Source: JBFLXR01 sp040757065 (lineage in GTDB: Bacteria > Pseudomonadota > Gammaproteobacteria > Burkholderiales > Gallionellaceae). Taken from it: a stretch of 64,000 nucleotides of DNA. Positions 16,626 through 26,737 of this stretch are shown piece after piece. The position numbers were made by a program, and so were the translations under genes. The notes under the pieces are model-generated. The model did no database searches. It had not been told where the DNA came from and worked only from the letters and a program-made list of their open reading frames with translations. Positions within the stretch are counted from its first letter, which is position 1, and the number at the start of each line of letters is the position of its first letter. The stretch lies in assembly GCA_040757065.1 (NCBI GenBank), contig JBFLXR010000008.1:59405-123404 (forward strand), read 5' to 3'.

Positions 16626-17239
16626 CTGAGAATTTTCGCAAGCCGGTTTCTTGCGGTGTTGCACAGACGCAGCGCGGTATTATTCTGTTTGTGGCGCTGA
16701 TAGCCTTGATAGCGATGACGCTTGCAGCCATCGCTCTTATTCGTTCGGTCGATACTTCGACCATCATTGCCGGGAATCTGGCTTTTAAGCAGTCTGGTAC
16801 TGCATCTGCCGATGTGGCATTGAATAACGCAAGCGACTGGCTGAATGCGACCAGTCTGTCCAATCCGACCGCGTTGGAAACGAATAGTGCGGCAAACGGC
16901 TATTATGCAACATCGAACGGTTTAAATTTGGCGAGCGATGCAACGTGGGCAAGCGGTACGAGTGCTTTAGCTACGGGGGTCGGCATTACAAATGGAACGG
17001 ACACGAGCGGGAATGCCATCCGGTATGTGATTCAGCGGATGTGCCAGAGTACTGGAGCAGCCACGACGACCGGTTGCTTGTTCGGGGCGGCAACGGCCAA
17101 CTCCGGTTCCCAGGCCGTGAAAGATGCGACTGAGGCAGGCGGGGGCGCTACTGCATCAGCCAGCCCGATTTACCGGGTAACCGTAAGGGTGACAGGTCCG
17201 CGCAACACGGTTAGTTATGTTCAAGCCTTTGTCTATTAG
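16622..17239 (+). CDS. pilX: type IV pilus assembly protein PilX
   Basis: 205 residues. The N-terminus has the PilX pattern: a short basic leader, QRGIILFVALIALIAMTLAA as a hydrophobic helix, and the RSVDTSTIIAGNLAF segment. PilX primes pilus assembly together with PilV, PilW, PilE and PilY1. The start overlaps the pilW stop by four bases. Because pilW is broken upstream by a prophage, transcription from the original operon promoter is probably cut, and expression would need a promoter in the phage end. Confidence 0.9.
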   Translation: MTENFRKPVSCGVAQTQRGIILFVALIALIAMTLAAIALIRSVDTSTIIAGNLAFKQSGTASADVALNNASDWLNATSLSNPTALETNSAANGYYATSNGLNLASDATWASGTSALATGVGITNGTDTSGNAIRYVIQRMCQSTGAATTTGCLFGAATANSGSQAVKDATEAGGGATASASPIYRVTVRVTGPRNTVSYVQAFVY

Positions 17240-17248
17240 GAGGTTGCC

Positions 17249-20200
17249 ATGCGACAAGTCTATGACTCACGAATAAATATTCGCCGGGTGCTCACTGCGC
17301 TGCTTGGGCTGAGTTTGTTGCAACCTCTTTCAGGCATGAGTGCAGGATTGACGTTAGCAAGTGCGCCGCTCGCTAACAGTACGACAACATCCGTATTGCC
17401 AAATCTAATGTTTATTCTCGACGATTCGGGCAGTATGGGCTGGGATTATTTGCCTGACTGGGCGAACGGCGCGACTACGGCGCTGTTTAACAATGCTGCT
17501 TATAACGCTGTTTACTACAATCCTGCGATTACTTATTCACCGCCGGCGTTTTTTAATAGCAATGGGTCGCTGAATACTACAACTTATCCGAGCCAAACCG
17601 GTCAGTCCACAGCAACTGGGGCCGATTCCACCACAAAGCCGAACTGGAAGGCTGTTAAAAACGATGCTTACGGCATCCAATCTACTAGCACGACCAACTT
17701 GCAAGGCAACGCTAGCTATTACACATTTATTCCCGGCGAATATTGCACCTTGCCGGACCTGAAAACCTGCGTTACTCAGTCTTCGTCTTCGAGCACCTAT
17801 CCCTATTCCGGTGCACTAAGGTGGTGTAATAGTTCGGCACTGACAACTTGCCAGAGAACGCGCACATCTACATATAGTTTTGTTCGTTATGCGGGTCAGG
17901 TCATTACGCCCGCGAGCGGTGCAACGGCAACCGTAACGGTCACGAATGCTGCTAGTACGGTTGTGAGTAGTATTAAAGTCAATAACCTGGAAATACTCTC
18001 TGCAAGCACGAGTGGTTCTAATAACGTTAATACGGTGGGAAACCGAATCGTATCGGCGATTAATAACTGCACGAACAATGTAACCGGTAATTGCCAAATA
18101 GCCGGTTACAGCGCTAACAATAACAACGGGGTTGTTACCATCACTGCACCTGCATCGTTAGGCGCTATTACCTATTTGTCTGCATTGACGTATACCGGTG
18201 GGACGATTACTAGAACAGCGTTCAGCGGTTATACCAGTGCGGTGACTGTGCCGGGTTCGAATATGCTGACTAATATCGTCTCGACAACGAACAGCTATCC
18301 TTATCCGGGTTCAGGCACTAAGGCCACAACGCGTACCGATTGTGCTGGCACGACATGCACTTATGCCGAAGAAATGACGAATTATGCGAACTGGTGGACG
18401 TATTATCACACGCGCATGCAGGCCATGAAAACATCGGTTAGTCGTGCGTTTAAGAATATCGATAATCGCTTCAGGGTCGGGTTCAGCACGATTAGCTATA
18501 GCGGCGCGACAGACAGCACCAATTTTCAGCACATCGATACGTTTGAGCTTGCGCAAAAGAACGCATGGTTTACCAAGTTGTTTGCTGCCGATCCATCTCC
18601 CGGAAGTACAACGCATTACACGCCGCTAAGAGGAGCCTTGTCGAAGGCGGGGCAGATTTTTGCGCATAAGTTATCCGGTGCCGCAGATCCGGTGCAATAT
18701 TCTTGCCAGCAGAATTTTACAATTCTTTCGACGGACGGCTATTGGAATACCAGCGATGAAACTGCAAGCTACGGCCCTTACGGTTTGACCGGAGCGAATG
18801 TGGGAAATCTCGACGGTGGAACGACTCCTCGCCCCATGTATGAGGGGCCGACAGCCGTATCGAATTCTCTGGCAGATGTGGCTAAGTATTACTATGACAC
18901 CGACTTGCGTACCTCTGCACTAGGAAATTGTACCGGCGCGCTGGGAGCCGGGATCGACGTTTGCGCCAATAACGTGTTTGTCACTAGCACCGACAACAAT
19001 ACTCAGCAGCACATGACGACCTTTACTATTGGTCTGGGTGTGGATGGTATTCTGGACTATTCAAACGATTACTACACGATAAAGAAAGATACGCCTCCGA
19101 CATATTATCCTGCTCCGACAACAGGCAGTATCGATTACTACAATCTGATTAACGGATATGGCTCGCCGACGGTCAAATGGCCGAATCCCAATACGACTTC
19201 GTCGAGTACGAGTGTTGTGGAACGCATCGACGATTTGTGGCACGCAGCTGTGAACGGCAGGGGATTATATTTCAGCGCGCGCGATCCGGATTCAATCGTT
19301 TCAGGTTTTCAGCAAGCGCTTTCGGCCATCGAGTCGAAAATCGGGGCGGGGGCTGCTGCTGCTACAAGTACCCTAAATCCCGTCGCAGGCGATAACATGG
19401 CTTATGTGGCCAGTTATACGACCGTTAAGTGGAAAGGGAACCTCGAGGCGCGCAGCATTAATACTGCGACCGGCGTGGTAAGCGAAAGCGCAACTTGGTG
19501 TGCGGAGGATGTGGTCGCGAATACTTGCTCTGCTCCCGGTTCGGTTGTGGCGGAAACCAGCGGTTCCAGCACGATTTATTATTGCGTTACGCCAAACTCA
19601 ACTGCTGCAACCTGCGCCGGAACTTTGGTCGGTACGGACTGTAAAGTTGAGGTGGCTACAGCATGCACAGGCACGATGGCTGCCAAGGTCGCAGCTTCCA
19701 CCGATACACGTACAATTTACATGAAGGTCGGAAGCAGCTTGCAGGCATTTACCTACAGCAATCTTTCTACTGCTGGATTAAATAGCTATTTCGATAGTGC
19801 CTATCTCAGTTCTCGTCTTAGTCAATGGGCTTTCCTCACCTCGGCACAGCAAACGCTGGCGGCGGGCAGCAATCTGGTAAATTTCTTGCGCGGTCAGTAC
19901 GGTTATGAAGATCGTGCCAGTAATACCGACAAGCTTTTCCGTTACCGTGAAGCTGTGCTGGGCGATGCTACGGAATCGAAACCGGCTTATATTGCCAAGC
20001 CGACTTTCAGTTATACGGATGCAGGTTATAGTACGTTTGTCGCCAACCAGACAGGCCGTGCCGGAACAATTTACATAGGTACGAACGATGGTATGTTGCA
20101 TGCGTTCAATGCCAGCAACGGAAGCGAACGATGGGCATTTGTTCCGACTGCAGTCATTCCGAATTTGTGGAAGCTTGCCGATAAAAATTACTCGATCATG

Positions 20201-21415
20201 CATGCCAATTACGTTAATGGCAGCCCGGTTATTTCGGATATATGCATAGCGAATTGTACGGATGCAGCTTCCGCCTCATGGAAAACTATTCTGGTTGGCG
20301 GATTAAATGGCGGCGGAAGAGCGTACTTCGCGTTGGATATTACCAACCCGACTGCGCCTGCCTTGCTTTGGGAATTTACGCCGAGTAATGACGCAGATTT
20401 GGGATATACCTTCGGCAATCCGGTGGTCACTAAGAAGGCCGATGGCACATGGGTGGTGGTGTTTGCTTCCGGTTATAACAACGGCACAGTAAGCGCGGAT
20501 GGGACGACGAATAATACGACTCCTGGCAACGGGCAGGGCTACCTGTATGTATTGAATGCGAATACAGGTGCGCTCATCAGTAAATACGGCACGGGGGTGG
20601 GCAGTGCTTCAACGCCCAGCGGGTTGTCTAAAATCGCTACGTGGGCAGACCAAGCTATTACAAATAATTCTGCGGGCTATACCTACGGCGGGGATTTGCA
20701 AGGCAATGTCTGGCGCTTTGATATAAATTCACCAGCGGCAACTGGAACAAACCCCTTTAGATTGGCAACGTTGTTTTCCGATGCGGGTGGCACGACTGCT
20801 CAGCCGATTACTACTCAGCCGATACTCGGTACGATAGGCGGTAAGCGCGTTATTTTCATCGGGACAGGCAAATATCTGGAAACCACGGATCTGACATCTA
20901 CGCAACTGCAGACGTTGTATGCCATTCAAGATGATAACGCTACTGCTACATTGTCAAATCCTCGAACCAGTCTGGTGCAGCAAACCCTTACCAATGCGGG
21001 GGCAACCAGAACGGCATCTTCAAGTACAGTGGACTGGGCGACTGGCAGAGGTTGGTTTATAAACTTTCCCGATAGCGGCGAACGGCAAAATGTAGACGGA
21101 AAATTGGAAAGTGGAACGTTGTTGATACCGACAACCGTTCCGTCGAATACCGTCTGCTCCCCTGGTGGGTACGGTTGGCTGAACTTCCTGAATTATCAGT
21201 CCGGCACGGCAGTGGATACATCGAGCAATCTGGCGGGAACAAAGACGAATGCACCTATCGTCGGCTTGAATATTTACTATATTAACGGGTTGCCGGTTGT
21301 ATCGTTTGTGGCAGCGGATCATCCGACTCCAGAATTGAATTCCAATGTTCGCTTCCGTACGCAGGCCGCCAGCTTCCAGCAAAAGAAGGCTATCTGGAGG
21401 GAATTGATTCAATAG
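17249..21415 (+). CDS. pilY1: PilY1-type pilus tip adhesin / assembly factor
   Basis: 1388 residues, in the usual PilY1 size range. A signal sequence lies in the first ~35 residues. A von Willebrand A-like domain begins with the metal-site motif DDSGS (58-62). A long Thr/Ser/Asn-rich middle follows. The C-terminal PilY1 beta-propeller starts near residue 940 (GRAGTIYIGTNDGMLHAFNA). I do not see the calcium-binding acidic loop known from Pseudomonas PilY1, though a Gly/Asn-rich loop (SGYNNGTVSADG) stands at a similar place. It follows pilX after nine bases with AGGAGG. No pilE follows; the next gene is convergent. Confidence 0.92.
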   Translation: MRQVYDSRINIRRVLTALLGLSLLQPLSGMSAGLTLASAPLANSTTTSVLPNLMFILDDSGSMGWDYLPDWANGATTALFNNAAYNAVYYNPAITYSPPAFFNSNGSLNTTTYPSQTGQSTATGADSTTKPNWKAVKNDAYGIQSTSTTNLQGNASYYTFIPGEYCTLPDLKTCVTQSSSSSTYPYSGALRWCNSSALTTCQRTRTSTYSFVRYAGQVITPASGATATVTVTNAASTVVSSIKVNNLEILSASTSGSNNVNTVGNRIVSAINNCTNNVTGNCQIAGYSANNNNGVVTITAPASLGAITYLSALTYTGGTITRTAFSGYTSAVTVPGSNMLTNIVSTTNSYPYPGSGTKATTRTDCAGTTCTYAEEMTNYANWWTYYHTRMQAMKTSVSRAFKNIDNRFRVGFSTISYSGATDSTNFQHIDTFELAQKNAWFTKLFAADPSPGSTTHYTPLRGALSKAGQIFAHKLSGAADPVQYSCQQNFTILSTDGYWNTSDETASYGPYGLTGANVGNLDGGTTPRPMYEGPTAVSNSLADVAKYYYDTDLRTSALGNCTGALGAGIDVCANNVFVTSTDNNTQQHMTTFTIGLGVDGILDYSNDYYTIKKDTPPTYYPAPTTGSIDYYNLINGYGSPTVKWPNPNTTSSSTSVVERIDDLWHAAVNGRGLYFSARDPDSIVSGFQQALSAIESKIGAGAAAATSTLNPVAGDNMAYVASYTTVKWKGNLEARSINTATGVVSESATWCAEDVVANTCSAPGSVVAETSGSSTIYYCVTPNSTAATCAGTLVGTDCKVEVATACTGTMAAKVAASTDTRTIYMKVGSSLQAFTYSNLSTAGLNSYFDSAYLSSRLSQWAFLTSAQQTLAAGSNLVNFLRGQYGYEDRASNTDKLFRYREAVLGDATESKPAYIAKPTFSYTDAGYSTFVANQTGRAGTIYIGTNDGMLHAFNASNGSERWAFVPTAVIPNLWKLADKNYSIMHANYVNGSPVISDICIANCTDAASASWKTILVGGLNGGGRAYFALDITNPTAPALLWEFTPSNDADLGYTFGNPVVTKKADGTWVVVFASGYNNGTVSADGTTNNTTPGNGQGYLYVLNANTGALISKYGTGVGSASTPSGLSKIATWADQAITNNSAGYTYGGDLQGNVWRFDINSPAATGTNPFRLATLFSDAGGTTAQPITTQPILGTIGGKRVIFIGTGKYLETTDLTSTQLQTLYAIQDDNATATLSNPRTSLVQQTLTNAGATRTASSSTVDWATGRGWFINFPDSGERQNVDGKLESGTLLIPTTVPSNTVCSPGGYGWLNFLNYQSGTAVDTSSNLAGTKTNAPIVGLNIYYINGLPVVSFVAADHPTPELNSNVRFRTQAASFQQKKAIWRELIQ

Positions 21416-21438
21416 AGAATATCCCCTTACTCCATTCG

Positions 21439-21468
21439 GTTAGCCACCGTATTTGTACGGTGACTAAC
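21439..21468. terminator. stem-loop between convergent pilY1 and kup
   Basis: GTTAGCCACCGTA, TTTG loop, TACGGTGACTAAC: a 13-bp stem with one mismatch. It lies 24 bases after pilY1 and 56 bases after the kup stop on the other strand. No clear U tract follows, so termination strength is uncertain. Confidence 0.6.
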
Positions 21469-21523
21469 TGAGCGCTCGAAGTTGTGCTCAGCGTTACCGG
21501 GGTCTAGTAATGTTCGGATGCGG

Positions 21524-23395
21524 TTAAATCTCGATCCGCGTGCCCATTTCGATGACGCGGTTGGCCGGAATTTTGAAGAAGTCGGCTGCGTTCATGGCGT
21601 TTTTGGAAAGTACCTGGAATAGGCGCTTGCGCCATTTGGACATGCCGGGGTTAGGGCCGGAAACGATGACGGCGCGGGAAATCAGGAAGGTGGTGGTCAT
21701 CATGTCGAACGGCAGGCCGCGCTGGCTGCACAGCTCCAGAGCAGCGGGAATGTCCGGGGTTTGCATGAAGCCGTAGAACACGCGTACACGGAAGAATTGA
21801 TTGCCGAGGTCGTCGATCAGCAGGCGGTTGCCTTCGGTGACATACGGCTTATCTTCGATGACGATGGTCAGCAGCACGTTGCGTTCGTGCAGCACTTTAT
21901 TGTGTTTGAGATTGTGCAGCAGAGAGGAGGGCGCGCCGTCGCTGTGCCCGGTGAGGAAGACCGCCGTGCCGGGTACGCGCAGCACCGAGTCGGTGCTATC
22001 CAGAATCACTTGCATGGGAATGGCCTGACGGGCGATTTCTTCGGTCAGCAGTTTGCGGCCGTGACGCCAGGTGGTCAGCACGGTAAACGAGATGGCGGCG
22101 ATGCCGAGCGGGAACCAGCCGCCTTGCGGAATCTTAATCGCATTGGCGAGGAAGTAGGCCAAGTCTACGCAGAAGAAAATGCCAATCAACGGGAACACCA
22201 GCAGCGGTGACCAACGCCAGGCCACCAGCACGAAAGCAATCAAAATCGTATCGATCATCATGGTGCCGGTGACGGCGATACCGTAGGCCGCAGCCAGATT
22301 GCTGGAGTTCTGGAAGTTGAGTACCAGAAAAACCACGGCCAGATACAGCGACCAGTTGGTGATCGGTACATAAATCTGCCCGCGGGTCTTGTCCGAAGTC
22401 TGGAAAATTTCCATACGCGGCAGCAGGCCCATTTGGATGGACTGGCTGGCTACCGAGAAGGCTCCGGAAATGACCGCCTGCGAGGCGATTACCGTGGCGG
22501 CGGTTGCCAGAATCACCATCGGGATCAGCCCCCATGCCGGAGCGAGCAGGTAGAACGGATTTTCAATAGCGTGCGGGTCTTGCAGCAAGAGCGAGCCTTG
22601 GCCGAAATAATTCAGCACCAGCGCGGGCAGCACGAACGAAAACCAAGTCAGACGTATCGGAAAACGCCCGAAATGCCCCATGTCGGTATACAGCGCTTCG
22701 CCGCCGGTGACGGCCAGCACCACGGAACCGAGTGTGAGGAAGGAGAGTTTGGGGTCGGCAATCAGAAACTGGAAGGCGTACATCGGGTTGAGCGCCAGCA
22801 GTACGTGCGGGTTGTGGGCGATGGAATACACACCCAGTATGCCCAGCGTGGCGAACCAGAACACCATAATCGGCCCGAAGGCCAGCCCGACCTTGCCGGT
22901 GCCGTGTTTCTGAACCAAAAACAGTAAGGTCAGCACGGTGACAGTGATGGGCATGACATAACTACCGAACTGCGGCGCGATGACGTTTAATCCTTCCACT
23001 GCCGACAATACCGAAATCGCCGGCGTAATCATGCTGTCGCCGTAGAACAGCGCGGCCGCGAATACGCCCAGTACGCCGATAAACCATTTCGTGCCGGGAT
23101 GATGTTTGGTCATCAGCTCACTGGCCAGTGCCAGCAACGCCAGCGAACCGCCTTCGCCGCGGTTGTCTGCCCGCATGATGATGGTGACGTATTTCAATGA
23201 GACCAGCAGCATGATCGTCCAAAACATGACGGACAGTACGCCTAGTACGTTGGTCTCAATGACCGGAAGCGGATGATGACCGGCAAAGGTCTCTTTCATG
23301 GCATACAACGGGCTGGTTCCGATGTCGCCGTAAACGACGCCGATGGCACCGAGAAGGAGGGGGGCGAGTTTTTGTTTGACGTGTGGGTCGCTCAT
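21524..23395 (-). CDS. kup: Kup/Trk-type low-affinity potassium transporter
   Basis: 623 residues. The N-terminal GAIGVVYGDIGTSPLYAMKE is the Kup signature. It has about twelve membrane segments (residues ~15-430) and a cytoplasmic C-terminal domain of ~190 residues. It imports K+ with H+. It stands alone on the minus strand; the 162 bp up to the next divergent gene should contain its promoter, but I cannot point to one. Length and start are typical. Confidence 0.95.
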   Translation of the reverse strand: MSDPHVKQKLAPLLLGAIGVVYGDIGTSPLYAMKETFAGHHPLPVIETNVLGVLSVMFWTIMLLVSLKYVTIIMRADNRGEGGSLALLALASELMTKHHPGTKWFIGVLGVFAAALFYGDSMITPAISVLSAVEGLNVIAPQFGSYVMPITVTVLTLLFLVQKHGTGKVGLAFGPIMVFWFATLGILGVYSIAHNPHVLLALNPMYAFQFLIADPKLSFLTLGSVVLAVTGGEALYTDMGHFGRFPIRLTWFSFVLPALVLNYFGQGSLLLQDPHAIENPFYLLAPAWGLIPMVILATAATVIASQAVISGAFSVASQSIQMGLLPRMEIFQTSDKTRGQIYVPITNWSLYLAVVFLVLNFQNSSNLAAAYGIAVTGTMMIDTILIAFVLVAWRWSPLLVFPLIGIFFCVDLAYFLANAIKIPQGGWFPLGIAAISFTVLTTWRHGRKLLTEEIARQAIPMQVILDSTDSVLRVPGTAVFLTGHSDGAPSSLLHNLKHNKVLHERNVLLTIVIEDKPYVTEGNRLLIDDLGNQFFRVRVFYGFMQTPDIPAALELCSQRGLPFDMMTTTFLISRAVIVSGPNPGMSKWRKRLFQVLSKNAMNAADFFKIPANRVIEMGTRIEI

Positions 23396-23557
23396 GGTGA
23401 TAACCGCTTATTATTTATCCCTGCTGCTTGGGGCGGCACTCTACTCGTACATGACATTAAAAACAATACGTTTGTTGCGAATTGCCAATGCGTGCGAACT
23501 CGGGGCAACTGAACGCAGCACGCTTATTTCAAAGACGAAATCGGATAGAATCGCAGC

Positions 23558-23902
23558 ATGACTATTCGATATATTTCGGTTTCCTCTTCCCGCACGCTTC
23601 CCCTATGGCGGAAAGCAGTTGCGGTCATCGGTACGCTGGCGGTCGGCGCAGTGACACTGATGTTTTCGGCGGTGCTGCTGGCGGTCGTTGCGGTTGGCGT
23701 TCTGATCGGCGGCGGGTATTTATGGTGGCGTACTCGCGAAGCGCGTAAACAATTCCGAATACAAATGGAGCAGATGCAGCGTTTTGCATCCGACCGGCAA
23801 GAGGGGGCGGGCGAGCCGTTTCATGGTGAAGTTTACACGGGAGAGATTATCGAGGGCGAGGCGACCCGCGTCGATGTACCTCCTGACTCGCGTATTTCCT
23901 GA
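23558..23902 (+). CDS. small membrane protein, unknown
   Basis: 114 residues. One long or two short hydrophobic segments span residues ~18-55 (AVAVIGTLAVGAVTLMFSAV, then VAVGVLIGGGYLWW). A basic stretch and a soluble acidic tail (GEVYTGEIIEGEATRVD) follow. It leads a compact rightward group with yjbQ nine bases downstream. I do not recognise the family. Confidence 0.55.
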   Translation: MTIRYISVSSSRTLPLWRKAVAVIGTLAVGAVTLMFSAVLLAVVAVGVLIGGGYLWWRTREARKQFRIQMEQMQRFASDRQEGAGEPFHGEVYTGEIIEGEATRVDVPPDSRIS

Positions 23903-23911
23903 GGCATTGCA

Positions 23912-24331
23912 ATGTGGTTACAAAAACAAGTTCTGCTGTCCCCAAAGCCACGCGGATTTCACCTGATTACCGATGAATTGTTGCGCGCATTGCCCGAATT
24001 GCGTCAGTTTCGGGTCGGGATGCTGAATTTGTTTATACAGCACACTTCGGCTTCGCTGACGCTGAATGAAAATGCTGACCCGACTGTGAGAGAGGATTTC
24101 GAGCGATATTTCAATCGGGCGGTGCCTGAGCAGGAACCGTATTACCGCCATGTGGACGAGGGGCCGGACGATTTACCGGCACATCTCAAATCCAGCTTGC
24201 TCGGGGCGAGTCTGAATATTCCGATTGCCGATGGGCGGCTTGCGCTGGGTACGTGGCAGGGCATTTATTTGTGCGAGCATCGCAATCGCGGTGGCAGTCG
24301 TCGCATTATCGCGACAATGCAAGGGGAGTGA
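23912..24331 (+). CDS. yjbQ: YjbQ / UPF0047 family protein
   Basis: 139 residues. The family block FIQHTSASLTLNENADPTVR, the EGPDDLPAHLKSSLLGAS motif and the ending LGTWQGIYLCEHR are all present. Family members have weak thiamine-phosphate synthase activity; the main role is not settled. It follows the small membrane protein and precedes an acylphosphatase after two bases, so these are likely one transcript. Confidence 0.9.
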   Translation: MWLQKQVLLSPKPRGFHLITDELLRALPELRQFRVGMLNLFIQHTSASLTLNENADPTVREDFERYFNRAVPEQEPYYRHVDEGPDDLPAHLKSSLLGASLNIPIADGRLALGTWQGIYLCEHRNRGGSRRIIATMQGE

Positions 24332-24333
24332 GT

Positions 24334-24618
24334 GTGCCTGGCTCGCAAAAGTCGCTGCATATGATAATGCACGGTAAGGTGCAGGGCGTATGGTTTCGCG
24401 ATTCGATGCGGCGAGAGGCAGTACGTTTGGGAATCGGCGGTTGGGTGCGCAATCGTGCCGACGGCGCGGTGGAGGCCGTGGTGCAGGGCGAAGAACAAGC
24501 TGTGGATGCGATTGTGCAATGGGCGCATCGCGGGCCTCGACTTGCGCAGGTGACACGTGTGGAGATCGAGCCGGTCGGTGGTGATTATTTCGGTTTTACT
24601 ATAGAGGAGTCGGTGTGA
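24334..24618 (+). CDS. acylphosphatase
   Basis: 94 residues. HGKVQGVWFRDSMRREAVRL contains the phosphate-binding loop with its catalytic Arg, and GWVRNRADGAVEAVVQG holds the catalytic Asn. The enzyme hydrolyses acyl phosphates such as carbamoyl phosphate and acetyl phosphate. The GTG at 24334 has AAGGGGAG five bases upstream; an in-frame ATG at 24361 is a weaker choice. Its TGA overlaps the GTG of the next gene. Confidence 0.92.
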   Translation: MPGSQKSLHMIMHGKVQGVWFRDSMRREAVRLGIGGWVRNRADGAVEAVVQGEEQAVDAIVQWAHRGPRLAQVTRVEIEPVGGDYFGFTIEESV

Positions 24619-25484
24619 GCCTGCCGCGGCGAACGGTCGAATTGATCGGTGTGCCGAGCGGTATCGGCGCGCAAGACCCTGGGTGTGCCGACGGGCCGCT
24701 GGTGTTGCGCCGTTTGCATGCTTTCCGGGATGGGCGGGCGGTTTGGGATGGTATGCTGCGACCCAGAGAAGGGGCGCAATCGGCACTCGAGGCGGATGCC
24801 GAGTTGTGTATGCGTGTGGCGGAACGGGTGCAGCAAACACTGGCGGCAGGCCGCTTCCCGCTGGTGGTCGGCGGGGATCACTCTTGTGCCATCGGGATGT
24901 GGAGCGGCGTGTTCCAATGGCTGAATGCGCGCGGGCCGCTCGGGTTGATCTGGTTGGATGCACATATGGACAGCCATACCTTCGCCACTACGCCTAGCGG
25001 GGCGTTGCACGGCATGCCGTTGGCTTGTCTGCTGGGGTATGGCGAGCCGGCGCTGACAGCGATCGGCGGGGCGGGGGCCAAGTTGCAACCCGAGCATGTG
25101 TGTCTGCTGGGTGTGCGCAGCTACGAAAGCGGCGAGGCGGCGTTGCTGCACCGGCTGGGAGTGCGGGTGATTACGATGGGCGAAATTCGTGAGCGCGGCG
25201 CAAGGGCGGCGGTGAACGAGGCGTTGCAAATCGCCCGTACGGGGACGGCGGGCTACGGGCTGAGCTTGGATCTCGATGTGCTTGATCCTGCAGAGGGCCC
25301 CGGTGTCGGCAGCCCCGTGCCCGGCGGTATTTTGTGCGACGAACTGGCGCAGGCGCTGCACCTTTTGCATAACGACCCGGCATTGCTGGGAATGGAAATT
25401 GTGGAGTACAACCCGCTACGCGATCCTGAACGGCAAACCGCGCAGGCTGCGGATCGACTGTTTCGGGCAGTTATGCAGGATTGA
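24615..25484 (+). CDS. arginase/agmatinase-family ureohydrolase
   Basis: 289 residues. Metal-binding motifs are all present: VVGGDHSCAIG, LIWLDAHMDSHT and LSLDLDVLDPAEGPGVGSP. These bind two Mn2+ and hydrolyse a guanidino group. The lengths and loops look closer to arginase than to agmatinase, but substrate is not certain. GTG start overlapping the acylphosphatase stop (GTGA). It ends the small operon, converging on the patatin-like gene. Confidence 0.88.
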   Translation: MSLPRRTVELIGVPSGIGAQDPGCADGPLVLRRLHAFRDGRAVWDGMLRPREGAQSALEADAELCMRVAERVQQTLAAGRFPLVVGGDHSCAIGMWSGVFQWLNARGPLGLIWLDAHMDSHTFATTPSGALHGMPLACLLGYGEPALTAIGGAGAKLQPEHVCLLGVRSYESGEAALLHRLGVRVITMGEIRERGARAAVNEALQIARTGTAGYGLSLDLDVLDPAEGPGVGSPVPGGILCDELAQALHLLHNDPALLGMEIVEYNPLRDPERQTAQAADRLFRAVMQD

Positions 25485-25507
25485 CTGTGGTCGGTTTGCC
25501 GGGAGCT

Positions 25508-26455
25508 TTAAGGCATACCTGCGACGCGACGGGTTTCATTCAGCTTCGCTAGTTTGGCCTTCAGTTCCGGTAACGCGGCGGCAACGGCTTTCTCACCCTC
25601 GAAAACCGCTTTGTTGCGACCGCTCGCATCGGCAGAAGGTAATCCGGCCGTCGAAGGGCGGATGACGATGTCGGCACTGGAGTGTTCATGCCGGTTGAGT
25701 GTTTTGCCGAAAATGGCGAAGCTTTGCCACAAAATGTCGACCATACCCCCGGTTTTGCGGTCTTCCGGGCGGTCGGAAATGTCGACCGCAATCACAAAAT
25801 CTGCGCCCAGGCTGCGTGCGATGCTTGAGGGAACGGGGGCGACCAGTCCGCCGTCCACATAATCGGTGCCGGAAATATTGACCGGCTGGAAGAAGACCGG
25901 CACCGAAGCGGAAGCTCGCACTGCCATGCCGGTGTTGCCGCTGCGGAAGGCGACGGGTTCGCCGTTGCCGAGGTTGGTGGCGACTGCAGCAAAGGTTTTC
26001 TTCAGCTTTTCGATCGGGCGGTTACCGACGTTTTTGTTGATGAAATCCTGCAAGGCTTGCCCTTTAATACACCCGCGCTTACTGGTGACGGCCGCTTCGG
26101 CGATACAGCGATAAATACCGGAACCGTCCAGAACCTGCTCTTCTTCCATATTCATCGATAGCTCTTGGATTTGAAAACCGTTCAGGCCAGAAGCGTAGAG
26201 CGAACCGACTACTGCACCGGCACTGGTGCCGACTACGATGTCCGGTACGATACCTTGCGCTTCCAGCGCTTTGATGACGCCGACATGCGCAAACCCGCGA
26301 GCAGCACCGCCGCCGAGCGCAAGCGCAATCTTGGCAGGCGGGCGGTCTGCTGCCGACGGAAGTGAGGCAGAACGCGGCGATTCCGGTGGGACGGCGGGTG
26401 TTTGGCAAGCCGTTAAGACGACTGCAAACAGGCAGGGAATAAACGTGTTTTTCAT
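25508..26455 (-). CDS. patatin-like phospholipase, predicted lipoprotein (RssA/NTE group)
   Basis: 315 residues from the ATG at 26455. The signal peptide ends in a lipobox LTAC. The patatin core has the oxyanion loop LGGGAARGFAHVG, the nucleophile elbow GTSAG and the catalytic Asp in VDGGLVAPVP. It should act as a serine acyl hydrolase on lipids at the periplasmic face of a membrane. Monocistronic, convergent with the arginase-family gene across 23 bases. Confidence 0.9.
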   Translation of the reverse strand: MKNTFIPCLFAVVLTACQTPAVPPESPRSASLPSAADRPPAKIALALGGGAARGFAHVGVIKALEAQGIVPDIVVGTSAGAVVGSLYASGLNGFQIQELSMNMEEEQVLDGSGIYRCIAEAAVTSKRGCIKGQALQDFINKNVGNRPIEKLKKTFAAVATNLGNGEPVAFRSGNTGMAVRASASVPVFFQPVNISGTDYVDGGLVAPVPSSIARSLGADFVIAVDISDRPEDRKTGGMVDILWQSFAIFGKTLNRHEHSSADIVIRPSTAGLPSADASGRNKAVFEGEKAVAAALPELKAKLAKLNETRRVAGMP

Positions 26456-26737
26456 GATGCGTAATATGAACATCGGATCGAGAAGGTTCGGATATATTTG
26501 AGTAAAGTCCAGACATTATGGAGTATCTCTATAGGCTCCGCCTAGGGTGTCTTTTATGTCCGGAATAAAATATGCGATCTGCCGGATAGATTAAAAGAGC
26601 GGGCACCAAATACCGATGTCGGCGCGATGCCCCCTTATCGCGGAGGCATAAGTCCGGTACAGTTGTGCAGCTTAGTCAGACGGGCAGAGGGGGTGCGCCC
26701 GTAATCTGCAAATATAAGACCCAATGGGAGCATGTCA
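26456..26737. other. intergenic region between divergent patatin-like and EAL genes
   Basis: About 280 bp without a gene. It must hold the promoters for both divergent genes. I see no perfect consensus. A GGGAG ribosome site sits at 26726-26730, seven bases before the ATG at 26738, which decides that start over the ATG at 26732. Confidence 0.6.

Noticed and set aside
23396..23557. Possible riboswitch upstream of kup
   Set aside because: I looked for a structured leader in the 162 bp before kup and saw no convincing conserved elements.
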